DNA of 64,000 bases from Pullulanibacillus pueri (GTDB taxonomy: Bacteria > Bacillota > Bacilli > Bacillales > Sporolactobacillaceae), in assembly GCF_014639255.1 (NCBI RefSeq), contig NZ_BMFV01000007.1, positions 1 through 64,000 on the forward strand, read 5' to 3'. Below the pieces are notes generated by a model. The model was not told where the DNA came from. It ran no database searches and saw only the letters and a list, made by a program, of their open reading frames with translations. Made by a program: the position numbers and the translations under genes. Below, one piece after another: positions 26,539-35,547 of the stretch (positions are counted from its first letter, which is position 1; each line of letters begins with the position of its first letter).

Positions 26539-27453
26539 TCACTCCTCACCTGATTCGTAATAAACCCAATAACGACTCGTGAAGAAAACAATGAGTGATA
26601 GTATGAAAACGACGATAAATAACACCCAAAGCAATGCCAGCCCATAACTGTAACGATTATTCGTAAAGATTTGGATCCAGGCATTGACAACATACAAATA
26701 GATGGGTTGTAGAGGAACCGTATTCCAACTTGCCCCTGGGGTTAACAACATCGGTTGTGCAAACATTTGTAATGATCCGATGATTCCCATTATAACATTA
26801 TAGAAAATGACTGGGGTAGTAAGAGGAATCGTTATTTTCCAAAACTTTTGAAAAGATCCCGCCCCATCAATAGCCGCCGATTCATACAAACTTTGTGGGA
26901 CATTTTTTAATCCAGCCAAATAAATCATTAATGCCCCACCCGATCCCCAAAGCATCATGAGCACAAGCGAAGTTTGGGCTAAGTTGTATCCCATCCAATT
27001 GATAGGATGAATGCCTAAGTAACCTAAAATAATATTGATCACGCCATCCTGCCTTCCATACATCACTTGCCACATCAATCCGGCCGCAATAACAGGAAAA
27101 ACAGAAGGCAAATAAAAAACCGTTCTAAAAAAAGGCAACCCTTTTATTTTATTATTAAGGAGTACCGCAAGTAGAAAGCCAATCGCTGTACTTAAAGGGA
27201 CAATCACGATACTTAAAATAATGGTACGAAATAGGGAACTAATCGCATCATCATCATGAAAAACGGTACTAAAATTACTCAATCCCACCCAATGAAGTTG
27301 ATTGAAATTGAACCCCGTATAATTCGTACAAGCAAGGTATAGTCCCCACAATAGTGGGAGTAATCCTAGTGCGAAGAAAACAAGGAGCCAGGGTGAAATT
27401 AAAAGATAAAAGGAAAGGGCCTCACGTTTTTTTGACGGACTCATTTTCTGCAT
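26539..27453 (-). CDS. Sugar ABC transporter permease, MalF type
   Basis: A 304-residue CUT1-class permease with six hydrophobic segments after a short charged N-terminus. The EAA loop is YESAAIDGAGSFQKFWKITIP. It forms the membrane channel with the MalG-type protein, whose gene follows directly. The ATG has AAGGAG 9 nt upstream. Length and features are normal. Confidence 0.93.
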   Translation of the reverse strand: MQKMSPSKKREALSFYLLISPWLLVFFALGLLPLLWGLYLACTNYTGFNFNQLHWVGLSNFSTVFHDDDAISSLFRTIILSIVIVPLSTAIGFLLAVLLNNKIKGLPFFRTVFYLPSVFPVIAAGLMWQVMYGRQDGVINIILGYLGIHPINWMGYNLAQTSLVLMMLWGSGGALMIYLAGLKNVPQSLYESAAIDGAGSFQKFWKITIPLTTPVIFYNVIMGIIGSLQMFAQPMLLTPGASWNTVPLQPIYLYVVNAWIQIFTNNRYSYGLALLWVLFIVVFILSLIVFFTSRYWVYYESGEE

Positions 27454-27517
27454 TTTTCATCACTCCTTTATCAACCCTTTAGGATAGAAATCAGAACTCT
27501 TTATGAATGAATAACGC

Positions 27518-28888
27518 TTATTTAATGCCAAGATCTTGCTTTCCTTGTTTAATGAGAGCATTTAGAGCCTTATCAATTTTTTTTGCGGCATTAGGTACTG
27601 TATCCTTACCGTAATAAACAGGAATCATGTACTTGGAAAGGACAGTGTTGACCGCCGTTAGATCTAAAAAGGGGTTATAGTTTAAAATTGGTGAAGCATA
27701 CTCTAACTCTGCGGTTTGTACTTTTAATACCTGTTGGTCAAATGCTGTCTTATTTGGCAGCTCACTCATTTTCGATTCCCAAGCTGGCAAACCCCATCCC
27801 GATTTCGCCCGATCATCCGCAGGTTCACCACCAAAGAGATATTTAAAGACCTCCCAAGCCTGGTCAGGATGTTTTGTACCCGAGTAAATAATGCCACCAA
27901 CCGCCGCTCCTGTGGGATTGATGCGCGTCCCACCGGCTTCAACCGCTGCAGGAATCATCTCAAAGTTATTGATATCAAATGGCTTGCCATCAACCTTTTT
28001 GCCTATTTCTCCTCTGAGCATACCAGAATACCAATAGCCGGAAATAAGCATTGCTTGCTTTCCTTGAACAAACAGATTGGTCGATGAATTGGGATCTTGG
28101 TTCAAAGGATTGGGACCGAGGTTTGCCTTGACAACATCTACCCATCTTTCAAGTAACCGAATCGCTGTTGGACTTTCAAAATTGGCCTTCCCAAAATCGG
28201 CCTTCCAAGGAGACTCGCCGAGTTGCGCCAACTGCAAGAGCATTAAACTATTGGTCGCCATCGTATTGTTATTGTAATAGCCTAGTCCATATTGGGTCAC
28301 AGCACCTTTCGCATTGATTTTCGTCAATTGTTTCGCTAAACTAAACACTTCATCCCATGTCATAGGCTCAGTCGTACTTGGAAGAGGCACGCCCTCTTTT
28401 TTAAAAATGGCCTTATTGATCCAAATCGCAAAATCCTGAGACCAATCCTTGGCGAAACCATAATAATCCCCGGTCCCCTGTTTTCCTGTCTTCTTGTCAT
28501 ATTGATATTCCTTAGCAACAGGCATGAATGTCGATGTGTCGGAAAACTGTGGATCCTTATCAAAATAAGATTGCAAATCCATCGCTATCCCTTTATTGAT
28601 GTAATTCCCTAATTGTGAAGCTGCTTGAATCCGTATGATGTCTGGGGCATTCCCTGACGCTAATAAAGCTTGTAATTTCCCGGGAGAACTGATGTCAATG
28701 TACTTGATTTGTACCTTTTTATGCGTTTTGTTAAAAGCCGCGATTTCAGCATCCGTGAACTCGGTTCCACTAAAACCGACTTTAATGACCACGGTACGAC
28801 CTGACCCTTTACTTGAAGTAGACTGACAACCCGTGAGTATAAAAGAAAAGGTTAAAACAAATGCCATTACCCATACAAGCTTTTTCAT
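27518..28888 (-). CDS. Sugar-binding lipoprotein of an ABC importer
   Basis: A 456-residue extracellular solute-binding protein (family 1). The signal peptide ends in the lipobox LTGC (Cys21), so the protein is lipid-anchored outside the membrane. It is the first gene of the operon with GGAGGA before the ATG. The downstream enzymes are acid-sugar dehydratases and SDRs, so the ligand may be a sugar, an aldonate, or a small oligosaccharide. Confidence 0.93.
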   Translation of the reverse strand: MKKLVWVMAFVLTFSFILTGCQSTSSKGSGRTVVIKVGFSGTEFTDAEIAAFNKTHKKVQIKYIDISSPGKLQALLASGNAPDIIRIQAASQLGNYINKGIAMDLQSYFDKDPQFSDTSTFMPVAKEYQYDKKTGKQGTGDYYGFAKDWSQDFAIWINKAIFKKEGVPLPSTTEPMTWDEVFSLAKQLTKINAKGAVTQYGLGYYNNNTMATNSLMLLQLAQLGESPWKADFGKANFESPTAIRLLERWVDVVKANLGPNPLNQDPNSSTNLFVQGKQAMLISGYWYSGMLRGEIGKKVDGKPFDINNFEMIPAAVEAGGTRINPTGAAVGGIIYSGTKHPDQAWEVFKYLFGGEPADDRAKSGWGLPAWESKMSELPNKTAFDQQVLKVQTAELEYASPILNYNPFLDLTAVNTVLSKYMIPVYYGKDTVPNAAKKIDKALNALIKQGKQDLGIK

Positions 28889-28912
28889 AATATCCTCCTC
28901 CCATTCACATTT

Positions 28913-28926
28913 TGTAACCGCTTACA
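28913..28926 (-). promoter_or_regulatory. Catabolite-responsive element (cre)
   Basis: TGTAAGCGGTTACA on the reverse strand fits the CcpA consensus TGWAANCGNTNWCA at every position. It lies 25-38 bp before the start of the binding-protein gene, so carbon-catabolite repression of the whole operon is likely. A LacI-type local repressor could use the same palindrome. Confidence 0.8.
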
Positions 28927-29139
28927 AGTTAAATTGGATTATGTATATGATTTTTGATAGACATTTAGAACTTTACATTCTAACATTTTTTTAAACTCTA
29001 TTACTATCCCTCCTTACACTTTACGACCATTTATTTTGGATTAGCTTATCTTATCGCAATGGACAGCCTGTTCGTGCTATCACACTCACACACTAAGATT
29101 ATCGCCAAGTCTTAGTAGCGAAAGCCAACGTTCTAACCT

Positions 29140-29184
29140 TATAAAAATAGAGACAGTCCCATTTAGGAACTCTCTCTTGTTTAA
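29140..29184 (-). terminator. Imperfect terminator hairpin
   Basis: On the reverse strand AGAGAGAGTTCC and GGGACTGTCTCT form an imperfect stem followed by ATTTTTATAA. It follows the broken frame at 29223 and may once have ended that gene, or may serve the CoA-transferase transcript. Confidence 0.5.
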
Positions 29185-29222
29185 TGTCCCTCATTGAGGT
29201 CACCTACAGGTACATCTTGGAT

Positions 29223-29408
29223 CTAATCAAGATGATCCAAAGGAAAAAATCGGGCGATTTCTGTTTCTTCGTGGACATTTTGAGTATAAACCTTGTACCC
29301 CCCATACAAAGCATTAATGGTATGTGACGAATCAATGATTCCTTCAAGAGCCGCCTTGAACTGAGCTGAGCCACTATTTAATAGTAGTCGTATACCCTTT
29401 TTACAGAA
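29223..29408 (-). pseudogene. Truncated gene remnant without a start codon
   Basis: The reverse strand carries 61 open codons ending in TAG. The product looks protein-like (KKGIRLLLNSGSAQFKAAL, then ALYGGYKVYTQNVHEETEIA and ending FPLDHLD). There is no ATG, GTG or TTG in the frame and no ribosome site, and a stop lies just before it. A terminator-like hairpin follows. I read it as the 3' end of a decayed gene; I do not recognise the family. Confidence 0.4.
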
Positions 29409-29453
29409 CTAATTTTTAAGTATTTTTTATTAGGTAAAAGGTAGCAATACTAT

Positions 29454-30962
29454 TCAGTCCGCTGAAACAGTAGGGTTCATAGTTCCATACTTTTTAAAAT
29501 TGCTGTGCCATGAGAATGCCTTTTCTAAAACATGCGGTGTTTGCCCTCCTCCTTTAAGGGCCTCTTTATAATAATCCCACAGTTTTTCTCGATAAAGAGG
29601 ATGAGCACACTTCTCAATAATTAAAGCCACGCGTTCTCTTGGGGCTAAACCGCGTAAATCGGCATATCCCTGTTCGGTCACGATAATATCTACATCATGC
29701 TCTGTATGATCAACATGAGAAACAAACGGAACCACACTCGAAATGTTCCCCTCTTTGGCTATCGATTTCGTTACAAAAATGGCTAATCTCGAATGACGAG
29801 CAAAATCTCCGGAACCGCCAATACCATTCATCATATTAGTACCTAACACATGCGTCGAATTTACATTGCCGTAGAGATCCACTTCAAGCGCAGTATTGAT
29901 TGAGATTAAACCTAAGCGGCGAATTATTTCCGGATGATTTGAAATTTCTTGTGGCCTTAACACTAATTTTTCACGATACTTCTCAAAGTGTGCGAAGACT
30001 TGCTTCATTTTTGCATCGGAAAGCGTCATAGAGCAACAAGAGGCAAAAGACACTTTACCCGCATCAATCAGATCAAACACAGCATCTTGTAAAACCTCTG
30101 AATAGACCTTTAAATGACTGAATTCAGATTCTAAAAAGCCATGAAAAACGGCATTGGCAACTGATCCAATCCCCGATTGAAGCGGAGCTAAACTCTCAGT
30201 TAATCGCCCAGCTGCGATTTCAGCTCTGAAAAAATGAATTAAGTGCTTAGCCATCGTTTGCGTCGTTTTGTCCGGAGGAACAATTGTGGATGGAGAGTCT
30301 AATTGATGAGTAAACACGATTCCCTTAATTTTATCTACATCCACTTGGATTCCCTTTACACCAATACGATCTTCTGGCTTTGTTATTGGAATTGGATTCC
30401 GTTCCCCTTGCTGACCAACCTCATACAAATCATGAACGCCTTCTAGGGCTAAAGGCTGTGCCGTGTTGATCTCAACAATAATTTCTTGGGCATGTTGCGC
30501 AAAAACTAAAGAATTGCCGACAGAGGTCGTTGGGATAATCATTCCTTCTCCGGTTATTGTAATCGCTTCCACAATTGCGAAATCAATAGGCTCTAACACA
30601 CGGTTACGTATATACTCCGCAGTATGGGATAAATGCTGATCAACAAATAAGAACTCACCTTCATTAATCCTTTTTCGCATGGTTGCATCTGCCTGGAAAG
30701 GTAATCGTTTTCTTAATATCCCCGCTTCAGCAAATAATTTATCAATATCTGATCCGAGAGAAGCTCCAGTAAATACATTAACTTTAAATTTTTCATGTTG
30801 AGCCCGTTTAACGAGGGCTGTCGGTACCGCTTTCACATCACCGGCACGTGTAAATCCACTGAGCCCTAAAGTCATACCATCTTCAATCCAGGAGGCTGCC
30901 TGCTCAGCAGTAACGACTCGATGTCTTAATTTTGGGTTTTGAATACGTTCGAAGTTGTTCAT
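29454..30962 (-). CDS. Acetyl-CoA hydrolase/transferase family (succinate or propionate CoA-transferase)
   Basis: A 502-residue class I CoA transferase of the type of E. coli YgfH and Acetobacter AarC. Along its length it keeps the family segments: SGFTRAGDVKAVPTAL, QPLALEGVHDLYEV, PLQSGIGSVANAV, YSEVLQDAVFDLIDAGK with the catalytic Glu, RPQEISNHPEIIRRLG, STHVLGTNMMNGIGGSGDF and HCEHDV-like HVDHTEHDVDIIVTEQG. It would move CoA between acetate, propionate or succinate. ATG 30962 (AAGG before it) is preferred to a GTG 6 nt upstream. A LytTR regulator lies upstream on the same strand. Confidence 0.92.
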   Translation of the reverse strand: MNNFERIQNPKLRHRVVTAEQAASWIEDGMTLGLSGFTRAGDVKAVPTALVKRAQHEKFKVNVFTGASLGSDIDKLFAEAGILRKRLPFQADATMRKRINEGEFLFVDQHLSHTAEYIRNRVLEPIDFAIVEAITITGEGMIIPTTSVGNSLVFAQHAQEIIVEINTAQPLALEGVHDLYEVGQQGERNPIPITKPEDRIGVKGIQVDVDKIKGIVFTHQLDSPSTIVPPDKTTQTMAKHLIHFFRAEIAAGRLTESLAPLQSGIGSVANAVFHGFLESEFSHLKVYSEVLQDAVFDLIDAGKVSFASCCSMTLSDAKMKQVFAHFEKYREKLVLRPQEISNHPEIIRRLGLISINTALEVDLYGNVNSTHVLGTNMMNGIGGSGDFARHSRLAIFVTKSIAKEGNISSVVPFVSHVDHTEHDVDIIVTEQGYADLRGLAPRERVALIIEKCAHPLYREKLWDYYKEALKGGGQTPHVLEKAFSWHSNFKKYGTMNPTVSAD

Positions 30963-31173
30963 CTTCACCTTGAATACCTACCCTTGTAAAAGAATTTAAA
31001 ATATTTCACCTCTATTTTAACGTGAAGTGATGACGGGTTTGGTGCTTCAAGATAAAAGACTAAAAAAATGGGATAGAAGCTATAAATTTAAGGATAAAAA
31101 AGAATCCTAAGCCACTATCCATACTCCTAGACCTTGGACTCCATAGCTTAAAATATTTATTCCCTGTTTCAAT

Positions 31174-31827
31174 TTAAAAACCTAATACCTTTCTAAAGTA
31201 ACTCGAATAAGATTGACTGACAGGAATTAACGTACCGTCCTGCATTTTTAACACGAAGGTTGAATGTGTATCAGGATAGATTGTCTGGATGTAATTCACA
31301 TTGACAATAAAAGAGCGATGACAACGGATAAAGGCTTCCTTTGGTAATAAAAAATCAAATTCATTTAATGTGAATTTGTGTGTGCCGGTCACCTCTTGTC
31401 CTACGACATAGGTTCTACGGTCTTTTGCCTCGATGTACAGTAGCTTTTTAAAAGCAAGGGGCATCCACCCATCATTGACTTTAATTGTCACTACAGACAG
31501 GGCAGAGGTTAAAGTTGGAAAAACTGCGGTCAGTACCCCTTGAATTTCTTGTGATGGATCTCCTACTGGATAAGGGACGGACATCCCATAATAAGGGACA
31601 CCAAAAATATCACGATCAATATATTCCGAGATCTTCTGTTTTTGTTGCAAAGCTTTAAATGTAATAGACCCATCAAGTACAGGGTCCCCAGGTTTTATTT
31701 TAAGATCAATCCTCTTGCTGGGACGATAATATAGGTACTCCTCAGTATTTGATAGGACAAGTGATGTTTCTTCAGCGAGTAATTCACCGATGCTATCCAT
31801 TAGTGTTTCGATCCCTAAGCTTTTCAT
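31174..31827 (-). CDS. LytTR-family DNA-binding regulator
   Basis: A 217-residue regulator. The C-terminal 105 residues are a LytTR domain (KKLLYIEAKDRRTYVV, then KEAFIRCHRSFIVNVNYI and SQSYSSYFRKVLG). The N-terminal part (about 1-100, with GDPVLDGSITFKALQQK and YYGMSVPYPVG) is not a response-regulator receiver; it looks like a ligand-sensing PAS-like domain. The start is uncertain: ATG 31827 fits the domain limits, while ATG 31923 has a better ribosome site but would add a hydrophobic stretch. It probably controls the CoA-transferase gene just downstream. Confidence 0.82.
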   Translation of the reverse strand: MKSLGIETLMDSIGELLAEETSLVLSNTEEYLYYRPSKRIDLKIKPGDPVLDGSITFKALQQKQKISEYIDRDIFGVPYYGMSVPYPVGDPSQEIQGVLTAVFPTLTSALSVVTIKVNDGWMPLAFKKLLYIEAKDRRTYVVGQEVTGTHKFTLNEFDFLLPKEAFIRCHRSFIVNVNYIQTIYPDTHSTFVLKMQDGTLIPVSQSYSSYFRKVLGF

Positions 31828-32003
31828 GATTGGACACACTCTTTCTCTCTCAACTATTAACACCAAAGGGATGACAGCTAGACCGTTTACACAAAAGCCA
31901 CTGAATCCAATTTTATTCGCCATCCCCCCTTCCTTATTATATAGTAAAGGCAAACTTTAAAAACAGCTATTTTCTCTAGCCAAGTAAATCTAAACTCAAA
32001 AAA

Positions 32004-32495
32004 AGGTTGAGACAAAACAAAATAATGAAGACAAATACCGAACCATGCAAGTTCAAAGATTGAGTAGGAAAAGGAGAGTGTAGTCAAAAGACGGAGACTC
32101 AAAAAAATTGTGAGAACGATGTTTTTTTGCGAAGATGATTCTCCTCGTTGCTTTCCTTAGTCCTACGGGAACAGCAACCCGCGTGACTTCACGAGTCAAC
32201 GTCGAGTGGTTTCGAGAAAGCTTACTTCGAAGCAATACTCGTAGACGCAGGAACAGGGGGCTTTTAATCATAAATACTTTGGAGCACGAAAAGATCCACT
32301 CCAAAGTGAGCTGAGGCCAATGGACTTTTCATTACTGGTTAAATATCGTTTAACAGCATTTAACTTATCTATAGCTGTAAATTTAGCCACAAGAAAAGCA
32401 CCTCCAATTGTTAGATGGCGTCTAATAATTGGGGTGCAGTTCAAGGATGTTCGGATTTTTCTTTGAGTGAGAGACTTCAGTCCCAGCCTCTTTAA
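32004..32495 (+). repeat. Dispersed intergenic repeat, copy B, interrupted by an IS relic
   Basis: It matches copy A from AGGTTGAGACAAAACAAAAT through GAGTAGGAAAAGGAGAG, GACGCAGGAACAGGGGG and AAAGTGAGCTGAGGCC (to 32318). It also holds a block of about 60 bp starting GACTCAAAAAAATTG that copy A lacks and copy C has. At 32319 it switches to IS3-family sequence and returns at about 32444 with ATGTTCGGATTTTTCTTTG, then ends in TCCCAGCCTC. Confidence 0.85.
32319..32443 (-). mobile_element. IS3-family (IS150-type) left-end relic
   Basis: Read on the reverse strand this starts with a TGAACTGCACC end, followed by a hairpin (CAATTATTAGA with TCTAACAATTG), a GGAGGTG ribosome site, and a GTG start at 32390 opening MAKFTAIDKLNAVKRYLTS, the N-terminus of IS150-type OrfA. 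After about 24 codons the frame runs into repeat sequence. The rest of the element, with part of the host repeat, has been deleted. Confidence 0.7.
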
Positions 32496-32519
32496 GGCTA
32501 TTCTCTCATGACTCTCTTA

Positions 32520-34058
32520 TTAGTACACCCGCTTCGCACCTACGTAATATTTTGACCAATAGGTGTTATCCATGGAGTAAATCGCGATCCCCTTGGAATC
32601 TGTTGCGGAAATAAATTGGTTCCCTCCCATGTAAAAACCAACGTGAGAAATGGTCCCGGTTGTATTCACTGCAAAAAACACTAAATCTCCTGGCTGTAAA
32701 TGTGTTCGTGCCACGGGCGTTCCTTGAGTATAGAGTCCTCCTGATGTGTTGCGGGACATAGTGACGCCATGTTGGTTGAACATGTAATAAACGAAACCGG
32801 AACAATCAAATCCTGTGGGTGTCGTCCCTCCCCAAAGATAAGGTACGCCTAAATAGTTGGTTGTATCACTAACGAGTGCTTTTTTTACAATGGCATGGTC
32901 AATAGCCTTGATTGTGTTGTCATCAGCCACCCCAGTGACGGGAAGACCATAATTGGTCTGAAAGGTACTTATGGCTTGCTTCGTAGCTGAATCATAAGTC
33001 CCAGTCATTGCAGTTACAGCATAATAACCCAGAGCATGGAGGTTATTTTGAACTGCCTGGATTTCAGCTTGAATAGGTGTCGATGATGATGCCTCACTCT
33101 TCGGGATGACTAAAGCCTGTCCAACCTGAATAGTATTACTGGTCAATTGATTCGCTTGCTTGAGTTGATCAACAGATAGACCATACTGATGAGCTATGTT
33201 CCACAAAGTATCTCCCGAACGGACAACATAACCTTTATTGACAGGAGGTGCTGTTGTATTCGTGGGAGTTGATCCTCCAGACGGGATTTTTAAAATTTGT
33301 CCCACAGATATAAGATCAGAGGTTAAATGGTTCGCACTACGCAAGGCTTCTACTGTCGTGCCATATCGCTTTGCAATCACAGATAAACTATCTCCAGAAA
33401 CAACGCTATAGGTTGAGCCTGATATTGTAGTAGATGAGCCCGAAGAAGGTGCTGCTGCTTGGGTGCCAATGACCATAGGAATAATAAGGGTTTGACCTAA
33501 TTGTGTGGCATCACTTTTCAAACCATTTGCGGTCTTAATGGCTTCAACTGTTGTTCCATATTTTTTTGCCAAAACCGTTAAATAATCTCCGGTTCCAACA
33601 GTATGAAAGGCCATTGGAATGACTAACTTTTGATTTAATATTAGTGTATCTGAAGTCAGATGATTCGCACGTTTGATGTTATCAATGGTGGAACTAAATT
33701 GACTTGCAATTTTCCAAAGTGTGTCTCCTGGGACGACATAATAATAAATAGAACTTGACTGAGCCTCATTCTTTGATGCTTTCGTTGTACTTGTAGTCTC
33801 TGCTGATGACGTATTTCCGCCCAACAATGAGAAGGAAGTGATCGCTATTCCACCAATCACCACTTTTGCCATAGTAATTCTTATATTGGGGTACCGGTCC
33901 ATAACCATTTGTCGAGTCGTAGTCAGCAGATTAGCCCTTGCTTTTGACACTCTTCCTAGTTCAACAGCGAACTCAGTCGTAGGATCGTTAAGATAAATAA
34001 TAAGTTCATATTCCTCTTTTTGATTATTGATTTTTTTTAGCTCATAATCATAGGTCAT
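32520..34058 (-). CDS. LysM / peptidoglycan-binding / NlpC-P60 cell-wall hydrolase
   Basis: A 512-residue wall enzyme. Order: a charged N-terminal region of about 75 residues, one hydrophobic anchor (about 63-82), four LysM repeats (about 100-320, each with GDTLW-like or GDSLS-like starts and a V/LVIP end), a PG_binding_1 domain (about 325-385) and a C-terminal NlpC/P60 domain (about 390-510) with Cys in GFDCSGFVYY and His in ISHVGFYMGG. NlpC/P60 enzymes cut peptide stems (DL-endopeptidase). The long cytoplasmic-looking N-terminus before the anchor is unusual compared with simple signal peptides; it suggests a membrane-held enzyme. Confidence 0.9.
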   Translation of the reverse strand: MTYDYELKKINNQKEEYELIIYLNDPTTEFAVELGRVSKARANLLTTTRQMVMDRYPNIRITMAKVVIGGIAITSFSLLGGNTSSAETTSTTKASKNEAQSSSIYYYVVPGDTLWKIASQFSSTIDNIKRANHLTSDTLILNQKLVIPMAFHTVGTGDYLTVLAKKYGTTVEAIKTANGLKSDATQLGQTLIIPMVIGTQAAAPSSGSSTTISGSTYSVVSGDSLSVIAKRYGTTVEALRSANHLTSDLISVGQILKIPSGGSTPTNTTAPPVNKGYVVRSGDTLWNIAHQYGLSVDQLKQANQLTSNTIQVGQALVIPKSEASSSTPIQAEIQAVQNNLHALGYYAVTAMTGTYDSATKQAISTFQTNYGLPVTGVADDNTIKAIDHAIVKKALVSDTTNYLGVPYLWGGTTPTGFDCSGFVYYMFNQHGVTMSRNTSGGLYTQGTPVARTHLQPGDLVFFAVNTTGTISHVGFYMGGNQFISATDSKGIAIYSMDNTYWSKYYVGAKRVY

Positions 34059-34156
34059 GCTTTTATTCTCCTCGTCATTTCATATAGTTATGTGTAGTAT
34101 TCTTCGCCTAAAAAGACAACATTACACCTTTTCCATATAAAAAGAGCCGTTAATCC

Positions 34157-34190
34157 AGAAAAAAATCTCCTTGCTGCATGCAGTAAGGAG
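34157..34190 (-). terminator. Terminator of the DUF1646 gene
   Basis: CTCCTT and AAGGAG flank the palindrome CTGCATGCAG (34167-34190); the reverse strand continues ATTTTTTTCTGG. Confidence 0.75.
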
Positions 34191-34252
34191 TCCTCGAATG
34201 TCTAAGAAACATCGCACTAACTACTTTGTGGGATTAAAGGGTTTTTTTTCGT

Positions 34253-35275
34253 CTAAAGGATAATCTTAAACATGGATAAGTAAAAGATCATCATAAATAT
34301 CAAACCTAGTGGAACACCGAATTTTGCCCATTCTAAACTGGTGATTTTTAATTTACCAGCTGAAATTATATTAGGAATATTTCCTGGGATCAGCATCCCT
34401 CCACTGATTAAAAGACCAAGTAAAATAGCTTTAAGCGTAATCGGACCCATTGTCCGACTGACTTCGGCTGCTGATAGTGTTGCATTATCCAAAACAGCAG
34501 AAATCATATTAATCCAATATAAGAGTGCAGGATTGAGGTTGACAAGAAATGTATTGATAAGCGGTTCAAAACCTTCGCCTAAGAATTCTAGACCCATGAC
34601 GAAAAAGTAAATCTTCAATGCACGTACAAAAATGTCTTCATACCCTTCCCTTTTGTTTGAGCGTTTGGTTATTTGCATCTGAAAAGTAGGTGGTTTTACC
34701 AAGAGCGCAGCCAGAATAGAGAACATAAGAAGTGCAACAAAGACTTCAGGACCAATTAATTGCATTAAAAAAAAGAAATGCTTATGTAATTTACCAACAA
34801 CTAAAGTCGCGAGCGGTTCTCCAATAGGTGTAAGTGCCGCCCCTAAACCAATAGAAAAACATGACAAGACCACAAAGCGTACCTCTGATCGGCGGTCCAT
34901 TTTCAATGTGGTCACAATAATAACCATCACAAGTGCCGCAATAATGGCAGTAATGACACTTGATATCAGACCTAAGAACAATACCGAAAAGGCTATAAAT
35001 AACCTATGCGGGATCAATCTACGGCATCCATTAATGACTCTCTCCAAAGGGGCTTGCAACCACCTGAATAATAAACCCGCTATAAATACTGCTACAGCAA
35101 TTTTAATAGGATCCTGAGCGGCTTTTGCAAATAAGGCTTCGGTAAATCCACCACTTATGATGATTGTCAGTAAACCCATAAAAAATAAAAAGACTTCAAG
35201 ATTATTTTCGACAATGTTAACGGTTAAAGGTAGAAATAAGACGAGAAGAAAAACAAAAATTAAGATACTTATCAT
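34253..35275 (-). CDS. DUF1646 membrane transporter-like protein
   Basis: A 340-residue polytopic membrane protein with 9-10 hydrophobic helices, of the DUF1646 family within the ion-transporter superfamily. It has GLGAALTPIGEPLATLVVGK, a GxPxGEP-like element of ion transporters of the CitM/NhaD kind, and a second-half ISGGMLIPGNIPNIISAGKL, typical of the reentrant regions of that superfamily. Cation or anion transport is likely but the ion is unknown. It is monocistronic, with GGAG before the ATG. Confidence 0.85.
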   Translation of the reverse strand: MISILIFVFLLVLFLPLTVNIVENNLEVFLFFMGLLTIIISGGFTEALFAKAAQDPIKIAVAVFIAGLLFRWLQAPLERVINGCRRLIPHRLFIAFSVLFLGLISSVITAIIAALVMVIIVTTLKMDRRSEVRFVVLSCFSIGLGAALTPIGEPLATLVVGKLHKHFFFLMQLIGPEVFVALLMFSILAALLVKPPTFQMQITKRSNKREGYEDIFVRALKIYFFVMGLEFLGEGFEPLINTFLVNLNPALLYWINMISAVLDNATLSAAEVSRTMGPITLKAILLGLLISGGMLIPGNIPNIISAGKLKITSLEWAKFGVPLGLIFMMIFYLSMFKIIL

Positions 35276-35454
35276 GTTGTACCGACTCCGTATAAATATT
35301 TCCCCTTAAAAATAATTAATCTCTTCACAGTTAAAAGGGAATGATCTATACATATGCAATGAATAGGACAAACTTGCCAAGCTCTTTGGGTTTCTTAATA
35401 TTGTGGGAAAAATACCATAAATACAAAAATGATAAAATTCACCTCACATATTCT

Positions 35455-35494
35455 TTGACATCCTTTCCAAAATGATGTACATTACAGAATGTAC
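35455..35494 (+). promoter_or_regulatory. guaC promoter with overlapping palindrome
   Basis: TTGACA (35455-35460), 17 bp, TACATT (35478-35483). The perfect inverted repeat GTACATT-ACAG-AATGTAC (35477-35494) overlaps the -10 box, so a repressor there would block the promoter. A CGAAC element follows at once, a half-site of PurR boxes; guaC belongs to the PurR regulon in B. subtilis. The identity of the repressor is inferred. Confidence 0.65.
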
Positions 35495-35547
35495 GAACGT
35501 TTAATATTTAAAGCAATTACAATATTCGTCTTTTAGAGGTGTATACC

